DNA of 37,204 nucleotides, taken from an uncultured Lachnospiraceae bacterium (lineage in GTDB: Bacteria > Bacillota > Clostridia > Lachnospirales > Lachnospiraceae). Where the stretch lies: positions 1 to 37,204 of the forward strand of contig CAMWXE010000053.1 of the NCBI GenBank assembly GCA_947178145.1, given 5' to 3'. The position numbers were made by a program, and so were the translations under genes. The notes under the pieces are model-generated. The model saw only the letters and a list, made by a program, of their open reading frames with translations, searched no databases and was not told the DNA's origin. Of this stretch, positions 34,062-37,204 are shown one piece after another (positions within the stretch are counted from its first letter, which is position 1; the number at the start of each line of letters is the position of its first letter).

Positions 34062-34664
34062 TTATTCCGGCTGTTCGTCAAACCGCCTGTCCTTAAAGTA
34101 ATATTCTTCATCATGTTCATTGATTTCCCTATATACTTTGCAGGGACTTCCAAATGCTATTACATTTGCCGGTATATCCTTCGTCACAATCGAACCTGCC
34201 CCAATCACAGAATTTTCTCCGATTGTAACTCCAGGCAAAACAACTGCATTTGCCCCAATCCATACATTGTCTTCAATGGTAATAGGAAATGAATACATGC
34301 CATCTGTGCGATGCCTTGGATGAACGGGATGACCCGTTGTGCATAAGGTTACATTCGGTCCTATTAGGACATTCTTTCCTATCGTTATTTTCCAATCGTC
34401 AATCAAAGTCAGATTCATGTTTGCATATGTACCATCCCCAATTGACATGTATTTTCCAACCGCCGCCGTAAGTGGAGGCACAATCCATAAATTTTCCCCA
34501 ACACTTCCAAACATTTCCTTAAGAAGTGCTGCACGTTCACTCATACTTTCCGGTGGCAGACTATTAAACTTACTGATCATGTTCTTTGCATGCGCCTGCA
34601 AAGCCATGTTTTCTTCGTCATCCTCCCAAAGATATCCCTTTTTCATTTTTTCCTGTTCTGTCAT
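34062..34664 (-). CDS. Galactoside O-acetyltransferase-like hexapeptide-repeat protein
   Basis: A 200-residue LacA/Maa-type enzyme. The helical N-terminus is KKGYLWEDDEENMALQAHAK. The beta-helix includes WKITIGKNVLIGPNVTLCTT, then GHPVHPRHR with the catalytic His, ITIEDNVWIGANAVVLPGVT and IGENSVIGAGSIVTKDIPAN; GSPCKVYREI closes it. It is only a distant paralogue of the neighbouring enzyme. GGAGGTGA lies just before the ATG. It sits 19 nt after the MATE gene, so the operon is MATE, acetyltransferase, acetyltransferase. Acetylation followed by export of non-metabolised sugars or glycosides is a known idea for LacA; its use here is inference. Confidence 0.92.
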   Translation of the reverse strand: MTEQEKMKKGYLWEDDEENMALQAHAKNMISKFNSLPPESMSERAALLKEMFGSVGENLWIVPPLTAAVGKYMSIGDGTYANMNLTLIDDWKITIGKNVLIGPNVTLCTTGHPVHPRHRTDGMYSFPITIEDNVWIGANAVVLPGVTIGENSVIGAGSIVTKDIPANVIAFGSPCKVYREINEHDEEYYFKDRRFDEQPE

Positions 34665-34683
34665 TTTTCACCTCCGCTTTATA

Positions 34684-36009
34684 CTAAGTTATATTTTTTA
34701 CCCAGCCATATTTCCTATAATGCCGGTACACAACTGGAAGTTTCACTATCTCATCCAAATTCAGCACAAAATAAATTCCCAATACAGGAATCTTTAAAAC
34801 AAAAGCACACAGGCATCCAATCGGAATTGTAATGCACCATAACGTCACCGTATCACAAAGCAGTCCAAATTTAGAATCTCCCCCTGCTGGAAAAATTCCA
34901 CCTATTGTCAAGCTGTTAACCGACTTACCCACAAGATAATAAGAACATATAACCAACATTCCCCTCAAATATCCTCTTGCTGTCGGTGTCATGCTGACCA
35001 GCTCCACAATAACTGGCGATAAAGCCAACAAAAACACCCCTGATAGAACCCCGCATGCAATAGATACCTTTGTTAGTGTCCTCCCGGCCTTTTTTGCCTC
35101 TTCAAAATGATCCGCCCCAAGTTCATTTCCTACAATGATACTCCCTGCACTTCCCAGTCCAAGACATAGGCAAACCACAAGGTTTTTGGAAATATTGGCA
35201 ATACTGTTTGCGGCTACTGCATCCGTTCCTAAATGCCCCATGATAACTGAATACATGGTAAAACCGCCACCCCATATCAGTTCATTTAACAGGACTGGTG
35301 CCACTTTTCTCCAAAACTTTCTTGTCAGATTTCCATCCAATAAACATATCCTCAGCTGTTTCATTTTTACTGCCACATAAACGATACACCAGACCATTTG
35401 AACAGCTGTTGCAAGTACAGTTGCCAACGCCGCTCCTCGAATCCCCATCGCAGGGACACCAAATAATCCGAAAATGAATATAGCATTCAGTATGATATTC
35501 AAAATAACCGTCATACTGCTGATTGCCGTACTCAAATTCACAGCATCACAGTTTTTCATAAAAGTCAGGTATACCTGTGAAATTGCAGACAAAAGATAGG
35601 AAATTCCAACATATTTTAAATATTCACTTCCCATCTTGATTAACTCAGGTTCATTTGTCAAAAAATGCATGATACCCTCGGAGGAAAATACCGCACCAAG
35701 CAAAAACAAGATAGCAACAATGCTGGAAATATAAAGAACCAAGCTAAATACTTTGGAAATACCTATGTAATCTTTTTTCCCATAATACTGTGTGGTAAAC
35801 ATATTTTCTCCTATAACAAAAGCCGTCATAAAAAGATTAAATACAAATGTCACCTGTGAAGCCAGTGATACCGCTGACATAGAATTTTGGCTTAGCCTTC
35901 CCAGCATAACTGCATCGCTTGCACCCACAAGTGCAATCATAAACTGTTGGAACGCTATTGGAAAGACTAATCGTATCATTTTCTGTTTTAGGATATCTGT
36001 TTCCTTCAT
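34684..36009 (-). CDS. MATE-family efflux transporter
   Basis: A 441-residue protein with 12 predicted helices. LVFPIAFQQFMIALVGASDA, then VMLGRLSQNSMSAVSLASQV are typical of helix 1-2 of the DinF/NorM-like group, and the second half repeats the pattern (NELIWGGGFTMYSVIMGHLG, then AANSIANISKNLVVCLCLGL). It is intact, unlike its relative at 26929-28292, to which it is clearly similar. It exports cationic or polar compounds coupled to Na+ or H+. AAGGAGAAAT precedes the ATG, and a promoter candidate lies at 36082-36109. It is the first gene of a three-gene operon with two sugar acetyltransferases. Confidence 0.93.
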   Translation of the reverse strand: MKETDILKQKMIRLVFPIAFQQFMIALVGASDAVMLGRLSQNSMSAVSLASQVTFVFNLFMTAFVIGENMFTTQYYGKKDYIGISKVFSLVLYISSIVAILFLLGAVFSSEGIMHFLTNEPELIKMGSEYLKYVGISYLLSAISQVYLTFMKNCDAVNLSTAISSMTVILNIILNAIFIFGLFGVPAMGIRGAALATVLATAVQMVWCIVYVAVKMKQLRICLLDGNLTRKFWRKVAPVLLNELIWGGGFTMYSVIMGHLGTDAVAANSIANISKNLVVCLCLGLGSAGSIIVGNELGADHFEEAKKAGRTLTKVSIACGVLSGVFLLALSPVIVELVSMTPTARGYLRGMLVICSYYLVGKSVNSLTIGGIFPAGGDSKFGLLCDTVTLWCITIPIGCLCAFVLKIPVLGIYFVLNLDEIVKLPVVYRHYRKYGWVKNIT

Positions 36010-36081
36010 AGCTATTTCTCCTTAGTTTTCTGGCATAACAATATCACATTTCAAGTATAAAATCTTTCAAAATAGCTTGTA

Positions 36082-36109
36082 TTTATATAACAATCCTGCT
36101 TTTTATCAA
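36082..36109 (-). promoter_or_regulatory. Probable promoter of the MATE-acetyltransferase operon
   Basis: On -, TTGATA (36109-36104) and TATAAA (36087-36082) are separated by 16 nt, about 73 nt before the MATE ATG. A second possible pair, TTGAAA and TGATAT with 18 nt between, lies closer to the gene. The first is the better match. Confidence 0.45.
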
Positions 36110-36203
36110 TTATTTTAATGTGAGACCAATATTTTCATCTAACAGAATCTTTTCCGCCTTATTTATTTTTCTTTTCAACTATAAATGCACATTCGGACAC
36201 AAC

Positions 36204-36266
36204 TTCCAAAAGTGACCACGGGGGTTCAAATGCTCTTTTGGGAGGGTTCAAAAGTGAACACCCCCT
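36204..36266. repeat. Repeated AAAAGTGA motif, possible insertion-sequence end
   Basis: TTCCAAAAGTGACCA (36204-36218) and TTCAAAAGTGAACA (36247-36260) are near copies 42-43 nt apart, each followed by a run of C or G, and GGTTCAAATG lies between them. Multiple short terminal repeats of this kind occur at ends of some IS families, for example IS21. No transposase gene is present in the window here. The adjacent regulator remnant is cut off just beside it, which fits an insertion followed by deletion. Tentative. Confidence 0.35.
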
Positions 36267-36286
36267 CTGTCGACTGCCACATTTTT

Positions 36287-36529
36287 TCAAACCAGCCAAA
36301 AAGCAAACAAGCAGATAAGATCATATTCCTTTGCAGTCAGGGTGATTTCCTGATTGCCGCAGCATACTTTTCGATGAACTGGGTCAATTTCCAAACCGGG
36401 GAGTGACATCACCGGCTCGTGCTTCAGCCACAAAAGATCAAATTCAGGATGCCGCTTTAAAACCTCCATTATCTCATCAATAACAGGGGAACTTCTTCCG
36501 TTGGATTCAATTACCAGTACACGTTCGAT
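36287..36529 (-). pseudogene. Winged-helix (OmpR-type) regulator remnant
   Basis: On -, the codons for IERVLVIESNGRSSPVIDEI, then MEVLKRHPEFDLLWLKHEPV run into MSLPGLEIDPVHRKVCCGNQ and EITLTAKEYDLICLFA, the first strands of a Trans_reg_C winged-helix domain, and then stop at once as FWLV. About 60 residues of DNA-binding domain are missing. At the expected start the codon is ATC (36529-36527), placed 6 nt after AAGGTG, so the original ATG also seems lost. The break lies about 20 nt from the repeated motif at 36204-36266. Confidence 0.7.
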
Positions 36530-36560
36530 ATTATCACCTTCTTATGAAATAAATTTATGA

Positions 36561-37204
36561 TTAATGAGGACCCTTCCGTCCTTGACGGACAAAAATATTT
36601 ATGCAATATGTGAACCAGGCAAACAGGCATAAAATTGATGCATAATCTATAAAGCAAACCAGAATAGATTCGCCATAATCAAACAAGGCATATTCGGACA
36701 TCAAAAACATACGCTGTAGCAGTTCTCTTGAAATAAGAGCGTATAACCCATAAACAGCTACAGGCAAAACAGTTATCCGTGCAATGGTCCAGTACAAATG
36801 TTTTGAGTTTTTCATTCGTTTTTTCACTGCACTAACTGCCATATTCCAATGAAGCCCCACATGAATTGACATCAGCACAAAGCTCCATATTGTAAAAAAC
36901 ATGTGCATTCTTCGTCCTATTAAAGTTGCTTTCAAATGAAAGAATGTTGATAAGGTTGTCGAAAGAAAAACAGCACTGGTAGCCAAACCCAAAAATGAGA
37001 CAAGCAAAAGCAGATTGATAACTGTATGAAAGAATCGTACCGGCGTATATTTTCCTTTGCATAATCCTGAATACCATTTCCTGTCTACAATATTATGCAA
37101 GGTAATTAGAATAAACAGTATCATCCCTCCCCAGCCATGCAGTGAATCTCCAATTAGGTGGTATGCCATTTGTAAAAGAACCAGAATAATCATTCCGGCA
37201 TCTA
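36561..37204 (-). CDS. Flavinylation-associated cytochrome / DUF4405 membrane protein (5' partial)
   Basis: A multi-helix membrane protein of at least 210 residues. The first visible ATG is 37193, but the frame stays open to the window edge and homologues of this type usually start about ten residues earlier, so the gene is probably cut. Helices are near ILVLLQMAYHLIGDSLHGWG, GMILFILITLHNIVDRKWY, VINLLLLVSFLGLATSAVFL and RMHMFFTIWSFVLMSIHVGL. His residues in SLHGW, TLHNI, RRMHMF and SIHVGLHW are spaced as heme ligands in a small cytochrome b. Such proteins are placed with extracytosolic flavin electron transfer; its partners would lie outside the window. Confidence 0.75.
   Translation of the reverse strand, partial: DAGMIILVLLQMAYHLIGDSLHGWGGMILFILITLHNIVDRKWYSGLCKGKYTPVRFFHTVINLLLLVSFLGLATSAVFLSTTLSTFFHLKATLIGRRMHMFFTIWSFVLMSIHVGLHWNMAVSAVKKRMKNSKHLYWTIARITVLPVAVYGLYALISRELLQRMFLMSEYALFDYGESILVCFIDYASILCLFAWFTYCINIFVRQGRKGPH

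Noticed and set aside
36185..36406. A 73-codon frame on + over the IS-like repeats
   Set aside because: It runs antisense through the regulator remnant and has no ribosome site.

Overview
The window looks like a chromosomal accessory region of a gut Clostridia of the Lachnospiraceae type. This is judged from the gene content: two AAA-ATPase-like/PD-(D/E)XK proteins, YesM/YesN-type two-component proteins, a type I pullulanase locus, a umuC-yolD pair, a Lachnospiraceae-style HTH remnant and a partial flavinylation-associated cytochrome. AT-rich intergenic regions and strong GGAGG ribosome binding sites agree. No rRNA, tRNA or CRISPR array was seen.

Layout. 1-2.5 kb: repeat-rich spacer, a decayed gene, a VapBC-type toxin-antitoxin pair and an HD-domain protein, all on +. 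2.5-4.6 kb: an AAA/PD-(D/E)XK protein on - and a chimeric IS200/IS110 remnant. 4.7-10.3 kb: a minus-strand run transcribed as YesN-like regulator, YesM-like kinase, solute-binding lipoprotein, then two GNAT acetyltransferases. 10.3-19.6 kb: a minus-strand alpha-glucan locus, read in transcription order as membrane-anchored pullulanase, maltodextrin-binding lipoprotein, MalF-like and MalG-like permeases, cytosolic pullulanase and a broken 4-alpha-glucanotransferase that runs into a 157-bp near-palindrome. 19.7-22.7 kb: a broken HTH gene, a cluster of strong hairpins, umuC-yolD on +, and a small convergent gene. 23.1-26.9 kb: a second AAA/PD-(D/E)XK protein, a recombinase-like protein without the usual catalytic His, an AlkZ-related protein and a membrane-anchored alpha/beta hydrolase. 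26.9-30 kb: a corridor of broken genes (MATE, SLC13-like permease, tyrosine integrase, flavodoxin). 30-37.2 kb: NUDIX, DUF1697, PHP phosphatase, AraC regulator, two hexapeptide acetyltransferases with a MATE exporter, a winged-helix regulator remnant beside IS-like ends, and the cytochrome cut by the window edge.

How it may work together. Extracellular alpha-glucan would be debranched by the anchored pullulanase. Maltodextrins would be captured by the binding protein, imported by MalFG (their ATPase is not in the window) and debranched again inside the cell. The RR-HK-SBP triplet next door is a plausible sensor for this locus, and a direct repeat over the weak -35 of the transport promoter is a plausible activator site; this link is inference. 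The locus-encoded MalQ is dead, so another copy or a phosphorylase must process linear dextrins. Many pseudogenes and mobile-element remnants show that the region has been repeatedly invaded and is being eroded.
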